Part shown: positions 52,339 to 62,107 of the stretch, piece by piece | Position numbering within the stretch: position 1 is the first letter of the stretch | Layout: each line of letters begins with the position of its first letter | Origin: Dyadobacter jiangsuensis | GTDB taxonomy: Bacteria > Bacteroidota > Bacteroidia > Cytophagales > Spirosomataceae | Direction: 5' to 3' | Assembly: GCF_003014695.1 (NCBI RefSeq) | Contig: NZ_PYAS01000001.1 | Location: forward strand, 404,738 to 468,737 | Length of the DNA: 64,000 nt | Notes under the pieces: model-generated | Database searches by the model: none | Told to the model about the DNA's origin: nothing | What the model saw: only the letters and a program-made list of their open reading frames with translations | Made by a program: the position numbers and the translations under genes

Positions 52339-53913
52339 ATGAAAAAGATCATGTTCCATATATGCTGGGCCGTATTGTCGGTGCTGGCGACCTCCTGCCA
52401 GGATGCGCTTGAACTCGCGCCCGAGGACTATTTCGGAAACAGTAACTTCTGGCAGAACGAAGCCCAGGTGAGCAATTTCATGGTGGGCCTGCACAAGCAG
52501 TTTCGCGACAACCAGTTTCAGTTCCTCCGCCTGGGCGAAATGCGCGGCGGGACGTACAGCAACGTCGATCGCCAGGCGACTTCGCTCAATGAACTGCCGG
52601 TGATCGAGCAGCGGTTGGAGGAAACTTCATCGGGTGTGAGCAGTTGGGCAGGTTTTTATGGCCCGATTTTGCAGATCAACCTGTTCATTCAAAAGGTGGA
52701 AAGCATTGGTTTTCTGTCCGAAACCCGCAAAAGCTACCTGCTGGGGCAGGCCTATGCTATGCGTGCTTACTACTATTTCCATTTGCTGCGCACTTACGGC
52801 GGCGTACCGCTGGTGCTCGAAGCGGATGTGCTCAATGGTACTACCGACGCGGTTCTGCTCCGGAAGGCCCGGGCCACAGAGGAGGAAGTTGCGAATGCGG
52901 TGAAGGCCGATATTAATAAATCGGTGAGCCTTTTCGGCGTGCAGGTAGCCACTGGCGATAAAAGCCTGTGGTCGCCCAATGCAGCCCGGATGCTGAAAGG
53001 CGAGGTGTTCCTGTGGACGGCCAAGCTGCACGGCAAACCGGCTGACCTTGCCGAAGCCAAAACGGCATTGGAAGCCGTGAACGGAAGCAGCCTGCTGCCC
53101 AGCTTCGCGAATGTTTTTGCCTACAATCAGAAGAATAACAACGAGGTGATCTTCGCTGTGCGGTACAAAGTGGGCGAAGCCGAAATGAGCGGTGTAGCGG
53201 CTTATACCTATTCTACCTTCAACATGAATGGGCTGCATTATAAAGATTCGACCGTGAGCGCCGGTGTGGGCAATTTCCTGGTGGATCCGCTGGTGCTGGC
53301 GGCCACCAACTCGCAGCAGGTCATTCAGCGGTATGCCTATACTTTTGAATTATTTCAATCGTACAACCTCGCCGACACCCGCCGGAATGCTACTTTCTAT
53401 GATTATTACAAGGTCAATACCGACGTAACGCCCTTTGTGCCGACCATCAGGAACACCGCGCTGGTGAAATTCCTCGGTACCATCGACGCCAACAAGCGCT
53501 ATTTCTCCGACGACTGGCCGGTATACCGCGAGGCCGACAGGCTTCTGATGCTGGCGGAGATTACCAATGCGCAGGGTGGCGACCCGACGGCCTACATTCA
53601 GGCCGTGCGTGACCGCGCATTCGGCGGCAAGGACCCGAAACCATTCGTGAATGCCGGAAAGGACGCCAACGAACTGGCGATTTTTAACGAGCGCACGTGG
53701 GAGTTCGTGCACGAGGGCAAGCGCTGGTATGACCTGCGCCGGATGAAATTCGGCAGCGAGCCGCTGGTTTTCAGAAGTGCGGCGCACCCTTACGGCGTGC
53801 TCGACAAAACCACGCAGGGTTACCGCATTCTCTGGCCTATTGAAGCGGCCATTTGGACCAACGACCCGCTCGTGACGCAAACGCCGGGATACAGCACCGC
53901 GCGACCTAACTGA
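52339..53913 (+). CDS. SusD/RagB-family lipoprotein (sialic acid locus)
   Basis: A 524-residue surface lipoprotein. The ATG at 52339 (MKKIMFHICWAVLSVLATSC) directly opens a lipoprotein signal with lipobox ATSC. The ORF's earlier start at 52312 would overlap the SusC coding end. Family blocks are GQAYAMRAYYYFHLLRTYGG, EADRLLMLAEITNAQGGDP and FNERTWEFVHEGKRWYDLRR. Its likely role matches NanU, a sialic-acid-binding partner of the SusC. It is followed 28 bp later by the aldolase gene. Confidence 0.94.
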   Translation: MKKIMFHICWAVLSVLATSCQDALELAPEDYFGNSNFWQNEAQVSNFMVGLHKQFRDNQFQFLRLGEMRGGTYSNVDRQATSLNELPVIEQRLEETSSGVSSWAGFYGPILQINLFIQKVESIGFLSETRKSYLLGQAYAMRAYYYFHLLRTYGGVPLVLEADVLNGTTDAVLLRKARATEEEVANAVKADINKSVSLFGVQVATGDKSLWSPNAARMLKGEVFLWTAKLHGKPADLAEAKTALEAVNGSSLLPSFANVFAYNQKNNNEVIFAVRYKVGEAEMSGVAAYTYSTFNMNGLHYKDSTVSAGVGNFLVDPLVLAATNSQQVIQRYAYTFELFQSYNLADTRRNATFYDYYKVNTDVTPFVPTIRNTALVKFLGTIDANKRYFSDDWPVYREADRLLMLAEITNAQGGDPTAYIQAVRDRAFGGKDPKPFVNAGKDANELAIFNERTWEFVHEGKRWYDLRRMKFGSEPLVFRSAAHPYGVLDKTTQGYRILWPIEAAIWTNDPLVTQTPGYSTARPN

Positions 53914-53941
53914 GTATTCTCTTTTCAAAACCGATACATTC

Positions 53942-54883
53942 ATGAATTTACATTTGGAAGGCCTTATTGCGGCTCCATTCACCCCTATGAAGGCCGACGG
54001 CAGCCTCAATACCGATCTTATCCCCGCTTACTACGAGTTTTTGAAGCATAATGGCGTCAGCGGCGCATTCATCTGCGGCTCTACGGGCGAAGGTGTATCG
54101 CTGACCTTCCGCGAGAAAAAACTCGTGACCGAAGCCTGGGCGGCCTGTGCGGCGGGCGACCCGGCATTTACCGTGATGCCCCTGCTGGGCGGTACCTGCA
54201 TTGCGGATTGCATTGATCTGGTGAAGCACGCCGCGGGTGTGGGGATGGATGCGGTGTCGTTCACGAGCCCGTCGTATTTCAAGCCGGCCAACGTGGAAAT
54301 GCTGGCCGAATGCATTGTCGCCATCGCGGAAAGCGTGCCCGAAATGCCGTTTTACTATTACCACATTCCCGTGCTGACGGGCGTTGGGTTTGCGATGTAC
54401 GACCTGCTGCAAGCCATCGACGGCCGGGTTCCCAACTTTGCGGGAATCAAGTATACCCACGAGGATTTTATGGATTTTCAATCTTGCCTTAACTTCCGCA
54501 ATGGCCGGTACGATATGCTCTGGGGGCGTGACGAGAATATGCTTTCGGCGCTGGCCATCGGAGCGAGGGGGGCAGTAGGCAGTACATTCAATTACGCTGC
54601 GCCGCTCTATCACCGGTTGATGGAGGCATTCGAAAAGGGCCGGATGGACTCTGCTGCCACTTTGCAGCAACAATCGATCGATATGATCCGGCTTTTGGGT
54701 AAATATGGAGGTATTTCGGTGGGCAAGAGCTATATGCGGCTGGTCGGAATGGATTGCGGGGAGTTCAGGCTGCCGGTGCGGAACATGACCGGCGGGCAGT
54801 TCGAGGCATTCCGGGCCGATGTGGCTTTGCTGGATTTTGATTCGTTTAAATCGGGCCGGGTTTTGGCCAAAAACACATTTTAA
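53942..54883 (+). CDS. nanA: N-acetylneuraminate lyase
   Basis: A 313-residue TIM-barrel class I aldolase of the DapA/NanA family. It cleaves N-acetylneuraminate to ManNAc and pyruvate. The pyruvate-binding GSTGEG motif is near residue 44. FYYYHIPVLTGV carries the Tyr near residue 138. GIKYTHEDFMDF carries the Schiff-base Lys near residue 169. The YYYHIP and KYTHED wording is closer to sialic acid lyases than to dihydrodipicolinate synthases, and the neighbours agree. No signal peptide is present, so it is cytoplasmic. Its stop overlaps the next ATG by one base (TAATG). Confidence 0.92.
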   Translation: MNLHLEGLIAAPFTPMKADGSLNTDLIPAYYEFLKHNGVSGAFICGSTGEGVSLTFREKKLVTEAWAACAAGDPAFTVMPLLGGTCIADCIDLVKHAAGVGMDAVSFTSPSYFKPANVEMLAECIVAIAESVPEMPFYYYHIPVLTGVGFAMYDLLQAIDGRVPNFAGIKYTHEDFMDFQSCLNFRNGRYDMLWGRDENMLSALAIGARGAVGSTFNYAAPLYHRLMEAFEKGRMDSAATLQQQSIDMIRLLGKYGGISVGKSYMRLVGMDCGEFRLPVRNMTGGQFEAFRADVALLDFDSFKSGRVLAKNTF

Positions 54884-57540
54884 TGTTTTGCAAAATCAAC
54901 CTTTTCTGTATCCTAATCTGCTTACATCTGATGTGGCCCGATAACGCATTGGCCGGTGATACGCTCTCGAACCGGATCGATTGGTCGGTGGCCGCCAGCC
55001 TTCCCGCACCAGGTACAGGGCACGCAGCTGCCAGCCTGGGCGTGGCCGGTGCCTTTACAGGCTGGCACAACGGCGCATTGCTGATCGCAGGCGGCGCCAA
55101 TTTCCCGGCCGGCATGCCGTGGGAGGGTGGGCGAAAGGCCTACCACGACGGTATTTATGTTCTGAAAAAAAACGGTTCCTCCTGGCAGTGGATCCAAGCC
55201 GCGAACCCGCATTTGAAACAAAAGACGGCCTATGGTGCGAGCACCTCGGTTCCACAAGGTATTGTGTGTGCAGGAGGCGAAAACGAGGCGGGCACCAGTA
55301 GATCGGTGTTCCTGATGCAATGGAACGAGGCCGGCAAACGAATCGATTTTAAAACCCTCCCCGACCTGCCGGTGCCGCTGGCAAATGCAGCGGCTGCCAG
55401 CATGGGAAGCGTGGTGTATGTGGCAGGTGGTGAGCATGCGGGGAAGCCTTCCAATGGCTTCTTCGCATTGGATCTGTCGGATGCGGATCCGCAATGGCAA
55501 ACACTACCTGCGTTGCCGGTAGCCATGTCGCATTCGGTGGCGGTGGTGCAAAGCAATGGAAAGGCCTCGTGCGTGTACGTACTGGGCGGGCGCAGCGCTA
55601 CCGCGAGCGGTATCAGCGATTTGCACGGTACCAACTTTTGCTACGATCCGGCCAAGCGGAAATGGGAGCAGCGGGCGGGTATCAGCGACGGTACCACGCC
55701 TGCGAACCTCTCCGCAGGAACGGGCGTAGCCAACGGGGCTTCCTACATTGTTTTGTTGGGGGGTGACAAAGGGGACACGTTCAACAGGATCGAAACCTAC
55801 AACGCCCGCATTGCCGCCGCGCAGACCGACAGCGAGAAGCAACGGCTGCAAGCCGAAAAAGTAAGCTTGTTGCAGACGCACCCTGGTTTCAGCAGGGACA
55901 TTTACCTGTACAATACCATTACCGACGCCTGGGCGAAGATCGGCGAGCTGCCCGGGGCTGCGCAGGTAGCCACCACGGCCGTGAAAGCCGGAGAAGATAT
56001 TTTCATCCCGAGCGGAGAGGTGAAGCCTGGCGTGCGTACACCTGTGGTCACACGTGGGAGCGTGCGGAGCCAGTCGTCGTTTTCATGGGTCGATTCGCTG
56101 GTGTTGTTCGTCTGTTTTCTGCTGATGACGGCCGGAAGGTTTCTTTTTACCGGAAAAACCAGCAACACCGACGACTATTTCAAAGGTGGCGAGCGCATTC
56201 CGCAATGGGCTGCCGGGATCAGTATTTTCGGGGCGAAGCTCAGCGCGATTACCTTCATGGGCATTCCCGCCAAAACCTACGCCACCGACTGGACCTACTT
56301 TTTCCTTTTGATGACGATCATCATGGTGATGCCGCTGGTAGCGGGGTATTTTATCCCTTTTTATCGCCGGCTGAACGTCACCTCGGCTTACGAATACCTG
56401 GGCAAGCGGTTCAATACCGGCTCGCGCATGCTCGCATCGGCGTTGTATGTACTGCTGCAACTCGGGCGGATGGGTATCGTGGTGCTGCTGCCGAGTATCG
56501 CGCTCACGCTGGTTACGGGTATCGACATCAACGTCTGCATTATCATGATCGGCGCGATCAGCATTTTCTTCACGGTAAAAGGCGGGATCGAGGCGGTGAT
56601 TTGGGTAGAAGTAATACAGGTGCTGATTTTGGCGGCGGGCGCATTGTTCTGCCTTTTTTACCTGCCATTCCAGATCGAAGACTGGGGTGCTACCAGGCAA
56701 GTATTGGTGCAGGCCGAAAAACTGAAAGTGTTCGACTTCCGCCTCGATTTTACCGAACCTTCTTTCTGGGTGGTGGTGATCGGCGGACTGGCGATTAACC
56801 TGCTCACCTACGGCACCGACCAGACCACCGTGCAGCGGTATCTGACCACCAAATCCGAGACCGAATCGGTGCGGAGTCTGAAACTGGGCGCCTGGCTCAC
56901 ATTGCCTTCCACGCTGGTTTTCTTTTCGATCGGTACGCTGCTGTTCTTGTTCTTTCGCGAGCAGCCGGAGAAGGTCAATATGGCGCTGGATAATGTTGAT
57001 AATATTTTCCCCTGGTACATTGTGAGCCAGTTGCCGGCGGGGCTCTCGGGTTTGCTGATCGCCGGTATTTTCGCGGCCGCCATGAGCAGTACCGAAGCGA
57101 GCATGAATTCCACCGCAACCCTGCTTACGACCGATTTTTACCAGAAACTGAACCCTGCCGTTACACCCAAACAAACACTCTTTTTCGCGCGCACCGCCAC
57201 CTTGCTGCTCGGTATCTTCGTGACTTGCATTGCGTTGTACATGGCGCATAAGGGCGTGTCGTCGCTTTGGGACCGGTTCAACACCATTCTGGGATTGTTC
57301 ACGGGGTGCATCGGCGGGGCATTTGTGCTGGGGATTTTTACGACCAAAGCCAGCGGCAACGGCGTGATGGCCGGAATGGCGCTCAGCTGCATTACCCAGC
57401 TGCTGATCCAGCAATATACCGACATCCACCTGCTGATGTACGCCTGCACCGGGCTGGTGAGCTGCGTCGTATTCGGGTATGTTTTAAGTTTACTCATGCC
57501 TGCCGAACGTGATTTGTCAGGCCTAACGATTTACAAATGA
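54883..57540 (+). CDS. fusion of NanM-type sialic acid mutarotase (Kelch) and sodium:solute symporter
   Basis: An 885-residue two-part protein. A signal-like hydrophobic N-terminus precedes a Kelch propeller of the cyclically permuted mutarotase family at ~25-390. Its repeats are marked by GALLIAGGANFPAG, GIVCAGGENEAG, VVYVAGGEHAG, VYVLGGRSA and IVLLGGDKGD. From about residue 398 to the end is a full SSS transporter with ~13 helices (TDDYFKGGERIPQWAAGISI; TYGTDQTTVQRYLTTKS; FAAAMSSTEASMNSTATLL). The propeller would sit in the periplasm, convert released alpha-sialic acid to the beta form and hand it to the sodium-coupled carrier. It is coupled to nanA (TAATG) and to the next gene (ATGA). Confidence 0.9.
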   Translation: MFCKINLFCILICLHLMWPDNALAGDTLSNRIDWSVAASLPAPGTGHAAASLGVAGAFTGWHNGALLIAGGANFPAGMPWEGGRKAYHDGIYVLKKNGSSWQWIQAANPHLKQKTAYGASTSVPQGIVCAGGENEAGTSRSVFLMQWNEAGKRIDFKTLPDLPVPLANAAAASMGSVVYVAGGEHAGKPSNGFFALDLSDADPQWQTLPALPVAMSHSVAVVQSNGKASCVYVLGGRSATASGISDLHGTNFCYDPAKRKWEQRAGISDGTTPANLSAGTGVANGASYIVLLGGDKGDTFNRIETYNARIAAAQTDSEKQRLQAEKVSLLQTHPGFSRDIYLYNTITDAWAKIGELPGAAQVATTAVKAGEDIFIPSGEVKPGVRTPVVTRGSVRSQSSFSWVDSLVLFVCFLLMTAGRFLFTGKTSNTDDYFKGGERIPQWAAGISIFGAKLSAITFMGIPAKTYATDWTYFFLLMTIIMVMPLVAGYFIPFYRRLNVTSAYEYLGKRFNTGSRMLASALYVLLQLGRMGIVVLLPSIALTLVTGIDINVCIIMIGAISIFFTVKGGIEAVIWVEVIQVLILAAGALFCLFYLPFQIEDWGATRQVLVQAEKLKVFDFRLDFTEPSFWVVVIGGLAINLLTYGTDQTTVQRYLTTKSETESVRSLKLGAWLTLPSTLVFFSIGTLLFLFFREQPEKVNMALDNVDNIFPWYIVSQLPAGLSGLLIAGIFAAAMSSTEASMNSTATLLTTDFYQKLNPAVTPKQTLFFARTATLLLGIFVTCIALYMAHKGVSSLWDRFNTILGLFTGCIGGAFVLGIFTTKASGNGVMAGMALSCITQLLIQQYTDIHLLMYACTGLVSCVVFGYVLSLLMPAERDLSGLTIYK

Positions 57541-59033
57541 GCTTCCGGACCCTGTTTTGCTTACTCATTCTCATCGTCCATACGGGCATTGCCGGAGCGC
57601 AAAGTCTTTCGGGCGACAGCCTCGTTCTCGCGCCCGTTTTCACCGATCATATGGTGCTGCAAAGGAACAAGCCGGTGCAGATTTATGGCCGCGCGCGTGC
57701 GGGCGAGACGGTGCGCGTGCGCTTGCAGGGCATTAACAGGGAAGCCGCCGCGGATCGCGAAGGGAAATGGAAGGTCGTTTTTCCTGCGCAAAAGGCAGGT
57801 GGCCCGTATGAGCTGACGGTTTCCGGCAGGCATAGCAAGGTGGTTTTGAACGACATTCTCATCGGCGATGTGTGGCTTTGCTCGGGCCAGTCGAATATGG
57901 ATTTCCAGTTGAAAAACGCCGCGACCGGTTCGGAAGAGCTGAAAAAAGGGAGTTTTAACCAGCGGCTCAGGCTGCTGAAATGCGGTGGCTCGGTACCCTG
58001 GGGGGATGTTTCGTGGGATTCGGCGACGCTGGCGAGGGTCAACCGTTTCGAGTTTTTCAAAGGTGAATGGAAAATACCTGACGCGAGTTCGGCAGCCGCG
58101 TTTTCGGCAGTAGCTTACTATTTCGGTCAGAAAATTGCCGCAGAGGAAAACGTCCCGATCGGCCTCATTCAGGTGGCGGTGGGCGGCTCGCCTACGGAAT
58201 CGTGGATCGATAAAAAGGTGCTCGCCCGCGATGGCCGCTTTGCGGAGATGCTTGCCGACTGGCAGCATTCGGAGCAGGTAATGGCTTGGTGCCGCGAGCG
58301 CGCCGGCGTGAACACGAAGCATGCGCAGTCGCCGGACCAGCGGCACCCATTCAAACCGGGCTACAACTACGAGGCGGGTATCGCGCCGCTGAACGATTTT
58401 CCGGTCGCGGGGATCATCTGGTACCAGGGCGAAAGCAATGTGCACAATGTGGCGTTGCACGAGGCGCTTTTTGAAACGCTCGTGAAAAGCTGGCGGCAGA
58501 GCCGGGGTAATGCGCTACCATTTTATTACGTGCAGCTTTCGGGCATCGAGCGGCCCAACTGGCCCGAATTCCGGGACTCGCAGCGGAAAATGCTCGGCAA
58601 GATCGCCCATTCGGGTCTGGCGGTGAGTTACGATCTGGGCGATTCCCTGGATGTGCATCCGGTACGCAAAAAGGAAGTAGGCGAACGCCTGGCGCTGCTG
58701 GCATTGCAAGGATATTATGGTAAGCCGGTAGTAGCGAATGGTCCGGTGATCCGGAAAGCTAGCTTGCGGAGCGATGGTATTTTGCTGGATTTTACATCGG
58801 CTCAAAGGCTTTTGACGCCGGATAACCAACCGCTGACGGGCTTCGAACTGCTTACGAAAAGCGGCAGGCGCTTGCCGGCACAGGCAGTGATTTGGAATAA
58901 TCGCGTCCGCATTCCCGTACCTGCGGGAGAGGCCATCGAAACGGTGCTGTACGCCTACCGACCATTCACAAGGGCCAATTTGTACAACGAGGCCGGACTA
59001 CCGGCAGCGACTTTTTCTATTTCAGTACATTAA
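57537..59033 (+). CDS. sialate O-acetylesterase
   Basis: A 498-residue exported SGNH esterase with signal peptide (LFCLLILIVHTGIAGAQ). Motifs are DVWLCSGQSNM (nucleophile Ser near residue 117), VGGSPTESWI, IIWYQGESNVHN and DVHPVRKKEVGERL (catalytic Asp/His). It removes acetyl groups from O-acetylated sialic acids so that they can be taken up and cleaved. It overlaps the transporter gene by 4 bp (ATGA). The gene is a paralogue of the xylan-locus esterase at 34157 but lacks that protein's inserted beta-sandwich. Confidence 0.9.
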   Translation: MSFRTLFCLLILIVHTGIAGAQSLSGDSLVLAPVFTDHMVLQRNKPVQIYGRARAGETVRVRLQGINREAAADREGKWKVVFPAQKAGGPYELTVSGRHSKVVLNDILIGDVWLCSGQSNMDFQLKNAATGSEELKKGSFNQRLRLLKCGGSVPWGDVSWDSATLARVNRFEFFKGEWKIPDASSAAAFSAVAYYFGQKIAAEENVPIGLIQVAVGGSPTESWIDKKVLARDGRFAEMLADWQHSEQVMAWCRERAGVNTKHAQSPDQRHPFKPGYNYEAGIAPLNDFPVAGIIWYQGESNVHNVALHEALFETLVKSWRQSRGNALPFYYVQLSGIERPNWPEFRDSQRKMLGKIAHSGLAVSYDLGDSLDVHPVRKKEVGERLALLALQGYYGKPVVANGPVIRKASLRSDGILLDFTSAQRLLTPDNQPLTGFELLTKSGRRLPAQAVIWNNRVRIPVPAGEAIETVLYAYRPFTRANLYNEAGLPAATFSISVH

Positions 59034-59043
59034 TGTAAAACCC

Positions 59044-60261
59044 ATGAACTACAACCCGGCAGAACTCGAAAGTCTGCACGCATTTTATAAAAATCAGCTA
59101 CTCGGTAATACGCTGCCGTTCTGGTTCCCGCGGTCGTTCGACGCGGAACATGGCGGTTACCTTTTCATGCGCGACCGCGACGGGACTTTGCTCGATGACG
59201 ATAAGTCGGTATGGTTCCTTGGTCGGGCGGCGTGGCTGCTCGCTACGTTGTACAACACCGTGGAGCCGCGGCAGGAGTGGCTGGAAGGTGCCAGATCGGG
59301 CATTGATTTTATGAACAAACATGCATTCGACACCGACGGCCGTATGTTTTTTCATATGACCCGTGCGGGTGAGCCGATCCGGAAACGACGCTATTTTTTC
59401 TCGGAAACCTTTGCCGTCATTGCGAATGCCGCTTACGCGAAAGCCAGCGGGAGCGCCGAGGCGGCGGACCGGGCCCGGGAGCTGTTCGGGAAATGCATCG
59501 AATATGCGACGGTACCGGGCTTGCTGGAACCGAAATTTACCGGTACGCGCCCGGCCAAAGGCATAGGTGTGCCGATGATCCTCATGAACACCGCCCAGCA
59601 ACTCCGCGAGACCATCGGCGACCCGCGTTGTGATGCGCTGATCGATGGTTTTATCACTGAAATCGAACGGGATTTTGTGAAAGACGATATCCGCTGCGTG
59701 ATGGAACAGGTGGCGCCGGACGGCAGCATTATCGATCATGTCGACGGACGCACGCTCAACCCCGGCCACGCGATCGAAGGCGCCTGGTTTATCCTGCATG
59801 AAGCGAAATACCGTAACAATGATCCCCGGCTGATCGCCCTCGGCTGTAAAATGCTCGACTACATGTGGGAGCGCGGCTGGGACAGGGAGTTCGGAGGCAT
59901 TCTCTATTTCAGGGATGTTTACGACAAGCCCGTGCAGGAGTATTGGCAGGATATGAAATTCTGGTGGCCGCATAATGAGACCATCATTGCTACATTGCTG
60001 GCCTACACGCTGACCGGCGATGCCAAATATGCAGCATGGCACCGGCTGGTGCACGACTATGCGTACAGGCATTTCCACGACAAGGAACATGGCGAATGGT
60101 TCGGTTACCTGCACCGCGATGGTTCGGTAGCGCAGAGTGCGAAGGGCAATTTGTTCAAAGGACCATTCCATTTGCCGCGGCAGGAGTGGTATTGCATGCA
60201 ATTGCTGGGTTCACTTGCCGGAAAAGAACAGGTAGAGGAGGTTTTGGATTTGAAAATTTAA
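59044..60261 (+). CDS. N-acylglucosamine 2-epimerase
   Basis: A 405-residue cytoplasmic (alpha/alpha)6-barrel enzyme of the AGE/renin-binding-protein family. It interconverts ManNAc and GlcNAc. Typical blocks are DRDGTLLDDDKSVWFLGRAA, GRMFFHMTRAGEPIRKRRYF, LNPGHAIEGAWFILHEA and KFWWPHNETIIATLLAY, which hold the conserved catalytic His and Arg residues. It takes the place of the phosphosugar epimerase NanE of E. coli, as in Bacteroides fragilis. A GlcNAc kinase must then act, and none is in the window. Confidence 0.93.
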   Translation: MNYNPAELESLHAFYKNQLLGNTLPFWFPRSFDAEHGGYLFMRDRDGTLLDDDKSVWFLGRAAWLLATLYNTVEPRQEWLEGARSGIDFMNKHAFDTDGRMFFHMTRAGEPIRKRRYFFSETFAVIANAAYAKASGSAEAADRARELFGKCIEYATVPGLLEPKFTGTRPAKGIGVPMILMNTAQQLRETIGDPRCDALIDGFITEIERDFVKDDIRCVMEQVAPDGSIIDHVDGRTLNPGHAIEGAWFILHEAKYRNNDPRLIALGCKMLDYMWERGWDREFGGILYFRDVYDKPVQEYWQDMKFWWPHNETIIATLLAYTLTGDAKYAAWHRLVHDYAYRHFHDKEHGEWFGYLHRDGSVAQSAKGNLFKGPFHLPRQEWYCMQLLGSLAGKEQVEEVLDLKI

Positions 60262-60271
60262 AGTTTTGATC

Positions 60272-61435
60272 ATGAAATTATTGAAGTGTTTTCTGTTTGC
60301 TAAGTTGGTGGCGGTAAGCTTTTTCTCGGTGGCTCAAACACCGGTTTTTGTATCGGGGAATGATGGCTATAAATCGTATCGCATCCCCGCCATCGTGCGT
60401 ACTCCCACAGGCGAGCTGTTGGCATTTGCCGAAGGCAGGGTGGGCGGCAGCGGTGATTTCGGGGATATCGACATTGTGATGAAACGCAGCCAGGACGGCG
60501 GCAAATCCTGGTCCAAAATCCACGTGGTGGCTACTTATGACGATTTGCAGGCCGGAAACCCGGCGCCCGTGATGGACCTGACCGACCCCGCTTTTCCCAA
60601 AGGGCGGCTGTTCCTGTTTTTCAATACGGGTAACAACCATGAAGGCGAAGTGAGAAAAGGGAAGGGCCTGCGTGAAGTATGGTACAAAACTTCGACCGAC
60701 GGGGGCATTACCTGGGGCGACCCCGTGAACATCACCACGCAGGTGCACCGGCCCAAGCAACCGGCGCTGAATGCCGCCTACAATTTCCCGGACGACTGGC
60801 GAAGCTATGCCAATACGCCCGGCCACGGCATGCAACTCACCGAAGGCCGACACAAAGGCCGCATTTACATTGCCGCCAACCACAGTGCCGGCACTCCCAA
60901 AAGTAATTTTGCCGACTACCAGGCCCACGGCTTTTACACCGACGATCATGGCAAAACCTTCGAACTTAGCGAGACCATTCCCGTGGAAGGCGGTAACGAA
61001 GCGACAGCCGCCGAGCTCTCGGGCGGGCGCCTGATGTTCAACGCGCGCAACCAGAAGGGCGACGTCCGCGCAAGGATCGTGGCAGTTAGCTCCGACGGCG
61101 GCGCCAAATGGGACACCACCTATTTCGACCGTAACCTGCCCGACCCCGTCTGCGAAGGCAGCATTCTGACCATTAGCCAGGACAAACGCCAAAATATACT
61201 CGCATTCTGCAACGCAGCCGACACCAAAATGCGTGATAACCTGACATTGCGCATCAGTTTCGACGACGGTAAAACCTGGAAGAAAAGTTATCTCGTTGAT
61301 AAAAGTGCGGCTGGCGAAAGAGATTTTACGGCCTATTCGGATATCGTCAAAACCGGCAAAAAGACAATTGGCGTCCTCTATGAAAGGGACGGATACAAGG
61401 CGATTGTGTTTAAGAATGTGGAGTGGGGGAGATGA
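60272..61435 (+). CDS. exo-alpha-sialidase (GH33)
   Basis: A 387-residue exported six-bladed propeller. ATG 60272 (MKLLKCFLFAKLVAVSFFSV...AQ signal peptide) is better than the TTG at 60266. It shows the YRIP motif with the first triad Arg (YKSYRIPAIV). Asp-box repeats are SQDGGKSW, STDGGITW, SSDGGAKW and SFDDGKTW. The catalytic Glu is in GGNEATAAEL, and the nucleophile Tyr is probably in FTAYSDI. It releases terminal sialic acid from glycoconjugates and ends the operon 10 bp after the epimerase. There is no lectin module, so it is a minimal sialidase. Confidence 0.94.
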   Translation: MKLLKCFLFAKLVAVSFFSVAQTPVFVSGNDGYKSYRIPAIVRTPTGELLAFAEGRVGGSGDFGDIDIVMKRSQDGGKSWSKIHVVATYDDLQAGNPAPVMDLTDPAFPKGRLFLFFNTGNNHEGEVRKGKGLREVWYKTSTDGGITWGDPVNITTQVHRPKQPALNAAYNFPDDWRSYANTPGHGMQLTEGRHKGRIYIAANHSAGTPKSNFADYQAHGFYTDDHGKTFELSETIPVEGGNEATAAELSGGRLMFNARNQKGDVRARIVAVSSDGGAKWDTTYFDRNLPDPVCEGSILTISQDKRQNILAFCNAADTKMRDNLTLRISFDDGKTWKKSYLVDKSAAGERDFTAYSDIVKTGKKTIGVLYERDGYKAIVFKNVEWGR

Positions 61436-61447
61436 AGATAATTTAGG

Positions 61448-61918
61448 CTACTGCCTTTTCATCAAGACATCACCCTGATAACTACCTCCGTCGTATGTCT
61501 CTTTGATATTAGCATCCAGATGCTTGCCGGCGAGCTCCGCTGTGATTTCGACATCGGAGGATTGAATCACCCCGTCGATCATTGATTCTACCTTCTGTTT
61601 AACGTGGAATTTGTTTGGCTCGGTCAATTCGATATTATCGAAAATTACTTTTCTGGGTGGTATGGAATCGAGATATTCCTGCCACCCATCTCCCTCAAAA
61701 ATCGTTTCCTCGTCATGTGTAAGCCGGATCTTATTTTCGGATAATTTATCAATTGTCCAACGCACTGTAATGGTCACGTTGATATCGTCAAATACCGTCT
61801 GAGAGTTTTTGGTTTGATAAACTCCAACAAGGTCCCGGGTTAGATCGGGGGCGGGGTCTTTATCCTTTTTGCAGGAAAATAGAAACACAAAAACCAGGAG
61901 AAGTAAGTATCGGGTCAT
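61448..61918 (-). CDS. hypothetical lipoprotein
   Basis: A 156-residue lipoprotein with lipobox LFSC followed by KKDKDP. The mature part looks like a small beta-barrel of lipocalin type (VGVYQTKNSQTVFDDINVTI; ANIKETYDGGSYQGDVLMK), but I recognise no family. It is convergent with the sialidase, 12 bp apart, and marks the start of an AT-richer stretch. Confidence 0.7.
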   Translation of the reverse strand: MTRYLLLLVFVFLFSCKKDKDPAPDLTRDLVGVYQTKNSQTVFDDINVTITVRWTIDKLSENKIRLTHDEETIFEGDGWQEYLDSIPPRKVIFDNIELTEPNKFHVKQKVESMIDGVIQSSDVEITAELAGKHLDANIKETYDGGSYQGDVLMKRQ

Positions 61919-62071
61919 AGAGCGGTGAGGTTGTAATTATCCTAATCTTATCACAATCTAATCAAATGTCAAAATAGTTTTTATTTTGTGTGACTTTGTG
62001 CAGCTTGAATGGCCTTGGGGCACTGGAAAGATATAATGATTTGCGAGTATGGAAGTGGCAATTTGGTTGAG

Positions 62072-62102
62072 TTGACTGACTGATGTAAAACGCATATCTT
62101 TA
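62072..62102 (+). promoter_or_regulatory. candidate promoter for the lipoprotein at 62130
   Basis: TTG (62072-62074) and TATCTTTA (62095-62102) lie 20 bp apart, close to the TTG/TAnnTTTG pattern. Transcription would start near 62109 in the imperfect palindrome that follows. Confidence 0.4.
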
Positions 62103-62107
62103 AGGAG

